From Gymnothorax reevesii (lineage: Eukaryota > Chordata > Actinopteri > Anguilliformes > Muraenidae): DNA of 64,000 nucleotides. The notes beneath the pieces were generated by a model. That model saw only the letters and a list, made by a program, of their open reading frames with translations. It made no database searches and was not told the DNA's origin. A program made the position numbers and the translations under genes. Of this stretch, positions 21,954-34,365 are shown piece after piece. The DNA is taken from contig CM056578.1 in the NCBI GenBank assembly GCA_029721435.1, positions 16,628,411 to 16,692,410 on the forward strand. The letters are read 5' to 3'. Numbering within the stretch: the first letter of the stretch is position 1; the number at the start of each line of letters is the position of its first letter.

Positions 21954-22245
21954 AGCTTGTGGCTCCGGGCGCTTGATCGATGCAACTGCTTCAGGTCTGA
22001 GAAGCAGCTGAAATGCTTATCCTGTGGCGAATTATCCTTCGATGACAAATCTGTCTTTGGTGAAATGCTGAGCACAAACAGCTAACGTTCCCTTTGGCCG
22101 CGGCTGTTTGCTGCCAGCAAACAAAAAAGCTACCCACTGATTTCTGGCGGCATCGTCTTTTGGAAGAGAAATATTTGTTTTCTTTGCGTCCAAAAGTAAA
22201 CAGACAAGTAGCTTTGGGAGAGATACTGTCAAAATTGCACCTCAA
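21954..22245 (-). pseudogene. Broken THAP-domain exon of the transposon
   Basis: The minus strand encodes ISLPKDDAARNQWVAFLF and then LAVCAQHFTKDRFVIEG, the central part of a THAP zinc finger with the C-x2-H pair (CAQH) and the QW and HF core residues. The same frame then meets two TAA stops before FQLLLRPEAVASIKRPEP, which resembles the end of THAP domains, and a GTAAGT donor at 21953. The first cysteine pair is not visible in this frame, so the exon is frameshifted or its start lies elsewhere. No DDE transposase part was found downstream. Confidence 0.7.
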
Positions 22246-22614
22246 ATGATCTGCGGTTCTTCTTTTGTATTTCCAAAAGTGTAGACGCTACTAAGGCATA
22301 GTATGATCTGCCGTTGTTAGTGCCTGCAAGAATAGTTTCCGGTGTGGGCAGGTCAAGCGCGGTGGTTGATTCTGGCTAGGTCTGTACTAATTGGACAGCA
22401 CAACCTGACGTCAGGTTTTGCCCAGATCTTGTGAAGATCTTGGGAGGAGCTGTTCAGAGAGGAAATCATGCTCACGAAATCACGTTCTTGGATTACAGCA
22501 AAATCCCAATATCTTATGTTTAGAACCTTTTCAGAGGTTGAGCATGGACAACCAACATTATAACATTACTAATATGTATTTAGAAGAAGGATCAGCAAGT
22601 TAGGTCCCCTTTAA

Positions 22615-25239
22615 TGCAAGCAAAGTCTGAGATGTCCTTTCAATCACGACTGGCAATTTCACTTCCACGCACTGTGCCAACAACATACCCTCAAGCTCAC
22701 TTGAAGTTTAGTCATTTCCTTAAAAAAAAGATAACAATGGAAACAGACATTTCTCAATCCACTTTCATAGGACAAAGGACGCACAGAAAGAGCAGTGAAC
22801 CCAGTGGCCTCAAGAATTGCACGGTCACGGCGAATAAAAAAAAAAATTAGATCTACGCCTACGTTTACGAGAAACCGCAGATGAAATTTCGGCCCTTAGA
22901 GTGACCACTAATACACAAATAAGAATAAACCAAAGAAGTGGTTTCCCTGCTGGGGCTTTTCTCTTAGGGAAGCTGTAGGAAGTGTAAGCACCCTGAGAAG
23001 TGAGGTGTTGTACTGATAATCCAGTAGGATTTAGACCAAGGCATTACATTACACTCCCTTGGCCAATATTCCTGACCGTCCTACAGTACTGAAAAAGATC
23101 GATTTTATATGTGCCCTCAAGAATACAAAATGCAGCAATGTCAGGAGAGAGCTGAGGCCCTTTAATAATCGATGAGCACAATGTCAACATAACAAACTGC
23201 ATGTACGTGTGTTAACAAAGGATAAAGTACTACATGATAAATAACTTCCATCCATCCATCTACCCATCCATCATCTACCGTGTTTATTCTTTGTCAAGGT
23301 TGCTAGAGCCTATCCCAGCATCCAAGGGTGGGTGAGCAACACATCCATGACAGTTAACCATTCAGTCGCGGGGATAACACACCATTCACTTATGCCAACT
23401 AGAGACAACTTGGAGGAGAGTTGAAATAGGTTAATGAGTAATTTAGCACATCTTTTATTGCATTCAGAATTTACAATATTGATTCTGGGTTGAATCTTCT
23501 GGCATTGTGCATTATTGCACATCATTTCATAGAGAAACAGCATGCACAGTTTGAATTAATCCTCTCCACCACTTTTCTTGCAGTCATGGGATGAAGTTCA
23601 GAAGGACCCCATGTTTGAGGAGTAGATTTGTAACATGTCAGTACACCCTAAAAGAAATGTATATTCACTGCACAACTGATGAAATTTCCACATAAATCTT
23701 TTAAGGGTGCAGCACATCATGTATAAATCTTTCAATAAATGTAAGGAAACATTTCACAAAATTTGTCTGCCTTCTTCAAATTTTGTCTATAAATTATCTG
23801 TTCCGGACGTTAGGTTGTCCATCAAACAGACAACATAAAATGTGGTTGGCTTTATAGAATACAGTCATGTCTCAAAGAACATTTGAACAGATCACTTGAT
23901 TGAATGATTATCAAAGAGCAGTTCATGTTTGCTAATACCCACATCTCAGTTGATTTCCTTAACATATTTTGAGAAAAAAATAAACCAACCTTTTTGTCTG
24001 TCAAACCTAACGCGAGATCGAACTGTCTGCCATTGTTTTTCCATTTTCATAAATGAAAAACAATTTTTCTATATGTCTATAGTTGGCAAGTTGATAGTAC
24101 ATGCTTGGATTATGATCAACCAATGTTCATACTAGTTGATTTTGGTAGTTTGAATTAGAAATAAAGAATTTCATTTTTTCACATCAATGTTACAAAAAAT
24201 TACTCATTAGCATATTTCAACTCAGGAAACCCATGACAACACAGGAAGAACAAACTCTATGTACAAAAGCCCATAACTTGATAACTTGCCCTCTAGGCCA
24301 AAAAGGGAAAATATAATATCAACAAAGAAAAATGAACAACATCTCAAATGGTTTCAAAATGGTAATGTTTTTATTTAAAAGCTAGTCAGAATAGGACCTA
24401 TGACGGGATCAAGACAGGACCTGTGGCAGGGAAATTTGTGACAGTCCAAAGCAGGAATGAAACTGAACAAAATCCACAGGAAAATAAATCATCAAACTGA
24501 AAAAATTCAGCATAAAAAAATGAATAAAATTTCATATTTCAAAAATCTATTTTTCAAACACCAGTATAAAATACTTCTAATGGTTTGATCAGAAAATGAA
24601 ATTGGGTTATGCACTTGGTTTTAGCATACTGAAACATGCCCCATGGACCATTGTCAAACCCTAACGTAACGTGTCAGGCTACAGTCTGGCTCAGATGGCT
24701 GGGATTCTGTTTTTGAAGCAGAGCCTCCCATGATATGGCTGGGCATGACTGCTCATGCTTATGCCCACCACATATCAGAGAAGCACTGGGCACCTGCAAT
24801 TAAGAAGTGAGGCCTTTGCCGTAACCCCTCTTGGCTCAACCATTGGTAATGTGTGACCAGAAACAGATGAAGCAAAGATAACTGAAGAATGGACAGAGAT
24901 GATTGTGATGCAGATCAGGGCCATCAAATCTCGTGTAATCGAGGATGGATGGGGCTTCAAGTTCCTCCAGCTGCGCCGATACCGCATTCTACCATGGCAC
25001 AAGTGGGAAACTTTGGTCCTGGTGGGCTACAGTGTATGTAGGTTTTTAATGTGTTTTCAAGCCAACTGTTAAAACATTGGGTTCCTGGGGAGAGACAGCT
25101 GTGAAATGAATGGAGACTGACAATGGTGGAGGACTTGCTAAAGTGTAGAAGTTTCAGTAGGATCAAACATTTTACACTGCTTATAGAAATGAGGATTTGA
25201 GTAAAATCATCGATTAACTAATGAGTCTATGTACCTTGT
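22615..25239. other. Intergenic, mostly featureless
   Basis: A fragment of the dispersed repeat family lies at about 23240-23415 (catccatccatctaccc, gagcctatcccagcatccaa). About 23644-23715 has caccctaaaag and an inverse cttttaagggtg, a possible small MITE. Nothing coding was recognised, including the odd stretch 24650-25150. Confidence 0.45.
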
Positions 25240-26667
25240 GCTTGAAGGGAGACCATAAAAGGAATAGGAACAGAGCTACACATTGCTGCACAACAGTTAA
25301 GGTCTTCAATGAAGACCATGCTAAGTTCATCAGTTGAATCCGTTGAGGAAAATTTAATTAGTAATTCATCACTTCCTGTTTCCCTGGGGTATAAATATTA
25401 TGTGACACAGAGGCCATTTCTCTTATCCACGCTTCAACATGGGAAAGACAAAGGAACACACCATTCAGGTAAAGCAGATGTGTGTTGACCTTCACAAGTC
25501 AGGCAATGGCTACAAGAAAATAGCCACTCGCCTGCACCTGCCCATATCTACTGTCAGAGGAATCATTAATAAGTTTAAAACAACTGGTACAGTGGTAAAC
25601 AAGCCTGTACGAGGACGCAAGGTTATTTTGCCACCACGCACAGTGAGGAGGATGGTAAGAGAAATAAAAAGTTCTCCAAAGCTCACTGCTAAAGAATTGC
25701 AACAAATGGTAGCATCTTGGGGTCACAAAGTCTCCAAAACAACTATCAGGCGCTATCTACATGCCAACAAGCTGTTTGGGAGGCATGCACGGAAAAAAGC
25801 TTTTCTCACTCACAATCATAAACGCAAACATCTGAAGTTCAATATGCGGTACTGGGACTTCAACCGGGACCGTGTGCTTTGGTCAGATGAGACCAAGATA
25901 GTGTTTGTTGCCAAAAAGCTCTAAGTGGGTCTGGCAGAACACAAAAGATGAGTATGCAGAGAAGCACCTCATGCCCACTGTGAAGTATGGGGGGAGGATT
26001 GGTGATGCTGTGGGCCTGTTTCTCTTCTAGAGGCCCTGGGAACCTTGTTAGGGTGCATGGCATCATGAACGCTTTGAAATACCAGGACATTTTAAATCAA
26101 ATCTGGTGGCCTCTGCCTGAAAGCTGATGATGGGTCGTCACTGGGACTTTCAGCAAGATAATGACCCTAAACATGTGGCCAAATCTACGCAGAAATGGTT
26201 CACCAGACGCAAAATCAAGCACCTCCCATGGCTATCTCAGTCCCCAGACCTCAACCCCATTGAAAACCTGTGGAGTGAGCTGAAGAGGAGAGTGCAGAGG
26301 AGATGACCCAGGTCGCTGGATGATTTAGAAAGATTGTGCAAAGAAGAATGGTCGAAGATCCCTCTTTCTGTATTCTCCCATCTTGTTAAACATTATAGGA
26401 GAAGATTAGGTGCTGTTTTGTTGGCAAAAGGGGGTTGTACAAAGAATTAACATCAGGGGCGCTAATAATTGAGACACACATGATTTGATGTAAAATAATT
26501 ATTTCTTAATGTGGGATTTTTTTCCCACTGAATGATTGCACTTGAATTAAAGGTTGGATTTTCCTCTTCTTTTCATCGTGGTCCTACATTATTTAGAAAA
26601 AAACTGAATTATTAGAAGCTAAAGAACACATCTTAACCAGAGGTGCCAATAATTATGGAGGGCGCTG
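25240..26667 (+). mobile_element. Tc1-like transposon, left end lost
   Basis: The right end is intact: ggtgccaataattatggagg, then a gcgctg terminus and the TA target at 26668-26669. The matching left inverted terminus was not found upstream, so the element is 5'-truncated; the start given is approximate, where the sequence begins to look Tc1-like. It carries the broken transposase gene 25439-26450. Confidence 0.85.
25439..26450 (+). pseudogene. Broken Tc1-like transposase
   Basis: The intact N-terminal 161 codons start MGKTKEHTIQVKQMCVDLHK and include the paired helix-turn-helix DNA-binding region and a GRK hinge, then WSDETK with the first catalytic Asp. The frame then shifts near 25918 (KWVWQNTKDEYAEKHLMPT continues in another frame), again near 25990, and has further shifts and stops near 26100-26130 and at 26304. 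The later motifs are still readable: [10 protein letters not shown] (second Asp) and [11 protein letters not shown] (Glu), a DD34E layout. It cannot make an active enzyme as it stands. Confidence 0.93.
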
Positions 26668-28133
26668 TAGATATAATACCAGCCCAAATTGCTTTTTTTT
26701 TTTTGCCTTTTGTCTAGTGCAGTCTAGGACAGCTTAGAGCACACGTTTCCTGAACAGGAATCAGTGGGTTGAATAATAAATGGGCGCGAGGAGACCCGTA
26801 AAATCTCAAAGTGAAACCTTCACCCACACTGGCCTACTGTTGACAGGACTGGACACCCTGAGATAGAGGAATTGGAAATGATTGCACAAAGGAAAGAGCA
26901 GCTCTTTTCCGTGCATCTCACTACAACAGACAAAATGTCTGACCTTTGCTCCTGACCGACATTTTCAGAGTATACTAGCATCTGCCTGTGTGAAGGTGGG
27001 TTGAAGGGATTACAAAAATGCCATGAAATTTCAAAAAGCAGCCCAGCTGATGACTGTATACAGCCTATTTCTTTAAAGAAAATGATATACAGTTGTAATA
27101 TATGGCAAACCTTTAGAATAAGGGGTGCGTTCGAGCGCGTCTGCAAGTAAGCCAGCTGCGTGAGATTCCCGAAAAACTATGCAAGGATCTTGCCAAAGTT
27201 GCGCGATAAGCCCTCCAAACCCCGCGATGGCTGCAGCTTAATCTTCAAGAATGACCATATCGGTTGTCAACCAACAAACAGTCCCCATTATATGTGCATG
27301 TGCGCTCCAGCGTTCTGGAAAGATCCAAGACCAGCCAACTTGGGCATCCTACCTCACCTTCAGGTAAACCCAAAATTTGGGGGTCTCAGGTACAATCTTT
27401 GAGCATCCCTGGAGGCCTAAAATGAATTTACACTATTATATAGCGGCAACCTTGTAACCAAGGGTGGAAGGTTGCTAAATGACAATGCACCAAGCAGAAA
27501 TGAATAATGTTTGATCAGGTAGAAAAAGTCACGTTTAATCCCACCAAAAGGAACATGCCAAAAGGCTAATAAATACAAGATTTTGGACAGTTGGCGGACA
27601 GTCGAAAAGAAGCTATTGATGGATATGAATGATACTTTGGTTTGCGCAGACCAGCCTGGGTTTTTGTACTTCACTTTGAGCAGGATACAATAAACCCAAC
27701 TGAATCAGACTCTGGAGACTGCGTCCATTGTTAGGCGGTGGATCCACAAGAAAGGGGAACTTGGTCCATGGGCCCCAGACTAAGTTTTTCCTCGACACCC
27801 GCCACCCACGTGGAGAGGAGTAGGGGTCGAGTACTTTGCAGACTGGGTGGCAGACAGGGGCGAAGGCCCTTGAAGTAAGAAGTCAAATTGAATTGATATT
27901 GTTTTAAATCTTTTTTTTTTTTTTACAAGGTCACCCCTCACAATTGTAATAATCTCAGTGCACTGACTGTTGTGTACTGAGATGTAAAAGTGAAGTCGAG
28001 AGGATCCATATTCCAAATGCGAAGTAGTAAGAAGCAGTTTTATTTGCATCTGGAGCAAGGCTTCAGATGCAAAGGCAAATATAAACAACACATGAAATAA
28101 CATTTGTAATTTTTAGGAAGTGTTAAGCTAGAC
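26668..28133. other. Intergenic, no feature seen
   Basis: No exon, RNA gene or transposon ends recognised. Confidence 0.5.
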
Positions 28134-28800
28134 CAGTGGTTTTCAAACTCGTTCCTAGCGCCCCACTGTGTATGCTGGTTTTTGTTACAAACGCAACTGC
28201 AATCTTAGAATTTTAACAAGGTGTCGATTTGTCTTAATTAGCAGCATTCTATGTTTAGCTGCATTTTATGGACATATCCTCTGTGCCATAACGAATAAAA
28301 ACCCTCAAAAAAAAAAAAAATCTAAACAGATCAAATTAGACTGAGAAAATCAGTAAGCTCCAGATTGGGTTACTGTGCACAGGCATTTCGAATTCTTTCA
28401 AAATGATTTTCCTGAACTCAATAAAATGAACATGAAATGAAACAGGTGTGACTTCACTGTTTGCCAAATAAATTGTTGGTTTTTTAGCGACCATGTGTTG
28501 ACAGTTTCACCAATGAGGAACCCATTGATTGTTTACGATGAAGGGTTTGGCCAAATTGTTTCCCTGTGCAGTTATTAATACTGGTTTCTAACATATCTCA
28601 TTGTGCATATGAAATTTTAATTCTTCGTGGCATGTACAGACTTGTAAAATGTGGCTTAAGAGGACAAATAACTGCTCTAAACATGAATGCACCAAATTAA
28701 GGCAAATCAACAGCTTGTTTAAGTCCTAAGATTGCAACTGTAGTCGGAACAAAAGCAAGCAAACACAGTGGGGCGCCAGGACCGAGTCTGAGAACCACTG
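28134..28800. mobile_element. hAT-type non-autonomous element
   Basis: 667 bp with ends cagtggttttcaaactcg and the inverse (gagtctgagaaccactg). Inner arms also pair (tggggcgccagg against gcgccccactg). The flanking 8-mers agctagac (28126-28133) and atctagac (28801-28808) differ at one base, an aged hAT duplication. Confidence 0.87.
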
Positions 28801-28898
28801 ATCTAGACTAACAGTGTCTGCTAAAATGTACAAGGGAATGACACGCAAAACGTCTACAAAATGAGCAAGACCTCACACTGAACTGGTGCGAGAGCCTG

Positions 28899-28901
<3 letters not shown>

Positions 28902-28955
<54 letters not shown>
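28902..28955. repeat. (TA)n microsatellite
   Basis: About 54 bp of TA dinucleotides. Confidence 0.98.
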
Positions 28956-28957
<2 letters not shown>

Positions 28958-31153
28958 CTTAATTGAGCAACAAGGAAATTAGGCGCAGCTGTAGTGTGTG
29001 GAGTTGACTGTGCAGGAGCAGGCTGGAGTTCAAAACTTTGGCGATGCAGGCCGAATATAGCTGGCAGTGACAAATATAGCTGGACATTAAAGATGTACAA
29101 AGACTTCAAGCATGAAAATGACTTCTCAAAAATTAATAGTAGACAAATCCACTAACTAATCCATTAGCTAATGTTTATTTGCAAATTTGCAGGGATTAGG
29201 GTAAACTATGCGCAATCATCAAATAGCAATGAACACAAAAGCTGCCATTATTTAATTCACATTTTGTCACGCATTCCCAAGAATCTCACTCTTCACTTCC
29301 CCCAGAGGTACCCATGTTCCCTTTTCCATCAGAACAATCTGGTTGCCTCTTTTTCCAAAAGCAAAATTGCATCTAACTGCTGATGTCTCAACAAACTTCC
29401 GTAATATTAAAGAGAATGCACTCTGTTTTGGCACAGACACACACATAAAAAATCCACATCCTTTTATTCTCAATGATGCTGAGCCACAAATATGAATATT
29501 TGCTATTCATGTAGCCTAATGCATTTTTTGCCTGAAGACAAATAGGCTATATACCGTTTTCTTCACATGGTAGAAAGCAAAGCCTTCTTCCTGCAGTATG
29601 AAAAATAGACAACCTGAAAAAGAGCTAAAAAACCTTTAATGTCCTTAAAAGTCGAAAAAGATGTTCGTAATGAGGCTATTGGGCACATCCACTGTCCTCC
29701 TAATAGCATCATTTGTTGTTACTAAATAAAGCACTTTCACTAATGATGCATATTCTCGTACTCCACAACCTGCCTCATAGATAATGTGAACAATAGCTGG
29801 AAATTTTCCCTTAAAAGGTCATGTTCATTCAGACTTATTCATGGGAATGTATGATAGAAACCCCTGCTAAATTGTACTTCCCTGCAGTGGAACTTCAGTG
29901 ACAATTAACAGTTTAATTTGATGTGAATCAAGCCACAAAACCAGCGGGCACATTAGTGTCATTGCCCTCCCAGAAAATTTACAAGCAGGTGTCACACCAT
30001 GTCATCAGCTAGAATGGTGATGAGAATAGAACAGGAAGTCCAAAACAGTACTTCCTGTTCTTTGCTCCTTTGTTAAATGTCCCGAGTCGGCTCCAGTTGA
30101 CTTTGTCTGGTAGATACCGGGCTGTTTTCGACTACAAATGAATTGATAATCCTATGCATTGTACCAAACCTGACTTTCATTGCGTCACTCTTCCAGTGAC
30201 CTTCTCTCTGCCCGTCTTGCACGCTACCAGTCTAATAGTTTTGTATGCAACAATTTTTGTTCACGTATTCAGTGAAATATAAGTTTAAAAGATGTAAATA
30301 AGCTCAAATAGTACAAGGGAGTATATTAATAGAAAAGGTCTTTAATTTCACAGAATAATTGAAAAGGTTTTTAGTAGAAAGCAATATTTGGAAACAAAAA
30401 AGTGAACCAATTGATTTTTTCCAAAAACAGAAGTAAAATCAAAGGTAATTTAAAACCAAGAAGAAGCCATCGACAGGTGCAGGACATCCATTGAAATGTC
30501 CTGAATAGTGTTTAGCAGGAGCTAACAGAAACATCTGCTGTCTTTTCAGGGGGAAAAAAAAAAACATGAATCTGTGAATCTGCTCAGCAGGAAAAAGCAG
30601 CTAATTTGATGAATGCAAATTGAGATATTATCTTAAAAACATGGAGTAATTTGTATTTACCCCCCCATTTTTAAAAATTTGAAAATTGCGGGTGTACAAA
30701 AACGTCTGACTGACAGTTCAGGCTGCTTTGAATAAAAGCCTCTTCTTTCAGAGTAAGAGACCAGAAAGTGGTCTTAGCCAATGCAGTAGCTTCGGATAAA
30801 TGTATGAGTGATAGAACAGATCGTCTTCTTCCATATTCCCGCTGAGAACTTCAGATTTTCAGAATTACAACCCTGGTTTTCCAATGAATCTCAAAGACAA
30901 AACTTAAAGTCTTTAATACTTTGTTTATTCATTTTATAAAGAAAGAGAAGCACCTGTTAAAAAAAAAAAAAAAACCCAGGGACAACCATATTCATGAACT
31001 AACTATGGCCATTAAAAAGTTTGAGTTAATTAAAGATCCATTCAGATTTGACCACACAACTAAAGGCCTCTTCTGCTTCAATATTTCATGACTGCAAGGC
31101 ACAAACATAACCTCATCTTTGCCTCATTAATTCTGGAGAGTTCATGTTCGTCA
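28956..31153. other. Intergenic, no feature seen
   Basis: AT-rich with several short poly-A runs (near 30551 and 30960). No exon was recognised. Confidence 0.5.
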
Positions 31154-31157
31154 TTAA

Positions 31158-32591
31158 ATGGATAGTTCATCCAAAAATCGAAATTCACTCATCATCTACT
31201 CACACAGGGTTTCCGCTTCATGTAATTGATCGTTGCGCACCGCTGTGGCAAAATAAAAGCCGCCACGCCTGTGTAAAATGACTTTACATAAACTCCAAAA
31301 ATCCTAAGGACAATCAGGCTTTGCCAGTTCCTTGTTTAGTTAAAATGAGCACTAATAATTCTTGACCTGTTGTCAATCCACATTTTCCAATGAATAAAAA
31401 TTCGCCATCGGCAGTAAAACACGCTGCTTTCTTCTTAATGCAATGTGTGCAACGATTTGAGAAAGAATTTTTTTTTCCCCACTTTGCAAAACTATAAACT
31501 ACAATGTTAACTTCTGTGTTTCCTGCGAACACATCCCGCTCTACCCAATTGTATCTTTATGATTATTTAATCCCAATTCCGGAGTCATAATTGGTTTTCA
31601 TATTATATGTGAAATCCAGCGTCACACACGTGAAACTGATAAACCTCCGTGCACAGACTTCAATTATTACATCACCTATGTGCTGATTAATGAAAACTGG
31701 CCACATCTGATAATGCTTTTGACCCGACGCTGAAGCCCTCCGTCAGTTTCAAAAAATCCCGGAGGAAACCCTGACTCGCCCCAAGGCTAATCGAAGGGTC
31801 CGTGAATTTTTTTGTCCTCAAAGCACTTTGGGAGTTGCCGGGATAAACAAGAATGAAGACAAATCCAAATCAACTGAAGTCAATGGTGACCGCGCTTTCA
31901 AGCGTAAAAAACATTTAAATAACACCAAATGCCTCAATGCTGCTCCTGTGGCGTAATCCAAGTGTCCGTAAGCCCCGACATTCAAATTTGAGTCGTAAAG
32001 ACGTCTTTTCACCATGTTTTTAGCCTTTATGTCCAATGCAGCCACTTGGCTAAGAGCCCTATTTATCTTTGCGGAAGAAGTTGACGTAGCTATGGTGGCA
32101 GACAAGAGTAATTGCGCGATTCAGTCAGTGAAATCAAACGTTCAAAACTGCAGCGCGTTTCTCCCATTCGAGATGTTTAGGGTCATTGCAGCGTATTGGC
32201 CCTTGTCCTCATCGACCACCATAGGTAGATCATGAATTTTAAAATTCTTCCATGAAGATGAACAAGGTTTCTAGCTAAGTGGCTACAAAGTACCTTGAGG
32301 CTAAAAACATGGTGAAAAGAGGTCTTTGAGTTAAATTTGAATATCAGGGCTTACGGACACTTGGGCTATGTTGCAAAAGCAGTATGGAGGCATTTTGTAT
32401 TTTTTAAAAGTTGTTTTTTACTCTTGAAAGCATGGTTACCATTGACTTCAGTTGATTTGGATTTGTCTTCAATGCTGTTTTCTTTGTAACTCCAAAAGTG
32501 TTTTGAGGCCGAAAGAAATTCAAGGACCATTCGATTAGCAGTGGGGTGAGATGATGATCAGTGTATTTTCATTTTTGGGTGAATTATCCTT
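31158..32591. mobile_element. TTAA-flanked element with long inverted arms
   Basis: Starts atggatagttcatccaaaaa and ends with the near-inverse tttttgggtgaattatcct, flanked by TTAA at 31154-31157 and 32592-32595. Inner arms of about 250 bp pair imperfectly (about 31790-32030 against 32275-32530; shared phrases include caaatccaaatcaactgaag and its inverse). The start matches a very common teleost repeat. Open frames in it are by-products of the arms. The superfamily is uncertain. Confidence 0.8.
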
Positions 32592-32595
32592 TTAA

Positions 32596-34365
32596 AACCA
32601 ACAAAACTAGGTAAACATCAACATTAAAAAAATATAAAAGCAATGCAGCCATGTTGATATTGCCTCCAAGTCAGACATGATTAAAGCAAATTGCTAGTGA
32701 AAGAAATCAGACATACAAACCAATTATATATGAAATACTGGAGTACAGAATCAGATATTATGGTGAAATTGAAAATATGCTTGTATTTTTGTTCAGTTGT
32801 TTATGCAGTTATATGGACTGGATACAGTTATTTGCCATTTAAAAACTTGAACAGGACAGCAGAGGGATGAACGGTTAAAATGGATGCTGTCCGCCAGAAT
32901 GGATACAGTACGTTTTCAGATGAGCATTCGTTCACCGACCCAGCATGGCTTGGTGCCTGCATAAATATGCATGAGCAGACCTTAAACACAGCGAGTAATG
33001 ACCTCTAACAGTCTGATCAAGTCTTAGTCACCTTGCATAAATACCATTAGTCCCACACTGGGAGTGTACTGTCAACTGCATGGGCCGGGTTAAGTGTACT
33101 CTCTCTCGCTCTCTCCCTCACTCCCTCTTATTGAAATTAAACAACGGATACCACAGAAGAAACTGCAAAAAAAGAAAATTACAAGAAGCAGAGTACCTTG
33201 AAACGGTTCTTTAGAAACCTTGTTATGTCCAACCTAAATGAGAAGCACTTCTAGAAAGCAAATCCTTATAGGGAAAAGGGGGGACAGCCTCATGATGGCC
33301 AAACCAGTTTTGATGTTTCTCTATCCAAGTACGCGAGAGAGCGAGCCCAGCAGTCCATTGTATAAGATGAGATATTTACTTTATTATGATGAAATGGATG
33401 CCACTGTTAGATACGGAATCCTGCCACAATTTCTCTTCTATCTAATTTTACGCATCATCTCCCTGCAAGAAACCAGCAAGTGATTTATATAGTGAATATC
33501 CCAACAAACGCTAAATGTTTCCGGAAGGTTACGGAAATGTTCTTTAGATGCTATAAGAATGACAAAAGCAATGCAGTGAGAATGTTTTCCACATCTGCTG
33601 AGCGGGTGACTTGATCCCGACGAGAGGAAACGCGATCCTTAGAAAAGTCTCACTTCCTGATTGTTTTCTGCAAGTGATCAGGGTTCTGTCAATGGCTGAA
33701 GCAAACCACAGACCAGCGTCTAAAAGCCCGATGGAATCCCCGCACGATCTCCTCTTCCTCCACCGAGGCGTGAGAAAATACCAAAACAATCGACCATTTG
33801 ATTTTTTCCCCCCTCTCTCCCCAACAAGAAAACAAACCATGCCATCGTCCTCAGCCCCAACAAAACAATTAAAGAAAAAAAAAGCTCTGAAAAAAGTTAG
33901 TTAAAAACCCAAACAACCAAAATAATTTGCCATCCTTTCGTTTCTGACTCCAGGCACTCCTCAAACCTGCTGGGGCCACGCCCTTTTTAAGTCTGCCACA
34001 CCCCCTCATCCCACCCCTGACTCCAGACTACCAGGACAGTCCTGGCCAGGTTCAGCACCAGTATTTTGCCGTCGCTTTCATGTATTTGCTGTATAACAGA
34101 CGATGCTGGCACCAATCGCAGTTGCTCTAAGAGTTGAAGGGCTCAAAGGCTGCACTGATATCACCCCAGCAACACTTGAGCTCCAACCAACCTTCCTGGC
34201 ACTTCAGCCGCAACATTATTGGCCGTCCAGCAGATGACAGAGGGGGAAGAGTGAGATCAATGCACACAGCATTCAGAAGTATATGAGAGCGTATTCAGCT
34301 ATCGTATTACAGCTGAAAAAAGTGCTAGCAGTTGTTCGATAAGCTATCAACACCGATAACATCCA
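32596..34365. other. Intergenic, no feature seen
   Basis: Non-coding. It includes a CT-rich patch near 33100-33130 and a C-rich patch near 33960-34020. Confidence 0.5.

Larger units (their letters stand above)
19168..22610 (-). mobile_element. Kolobok-like DNA transposon, 3.4 kb, decayed
   Basis: Flanked by TTAA at 19164-19167 and 22611-22614, with inverted ends aggtgacccaatatgct and aggggacctaacttgct (right end reversed). A broken THAP-type exon lies near the right end on the minus strand. TTAA duplication, AGG-GACC ends and a THAP domain together fit the Kolobok superfamily better than piggyBac. The middle holds a tandem internal duplication and a nested TTAA MITE. A partial inverted copy lies at 39106-40045. 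The superfamily name is from memory of the groups and was not checked. Confidence 0.7.

Noticed and set aside
31818..32235. Open frames near 31.8-32.2 kb as a gene
   Set aside because: They lie in the paired arms and centre of a TTAA-flanked element and have no protein motif.
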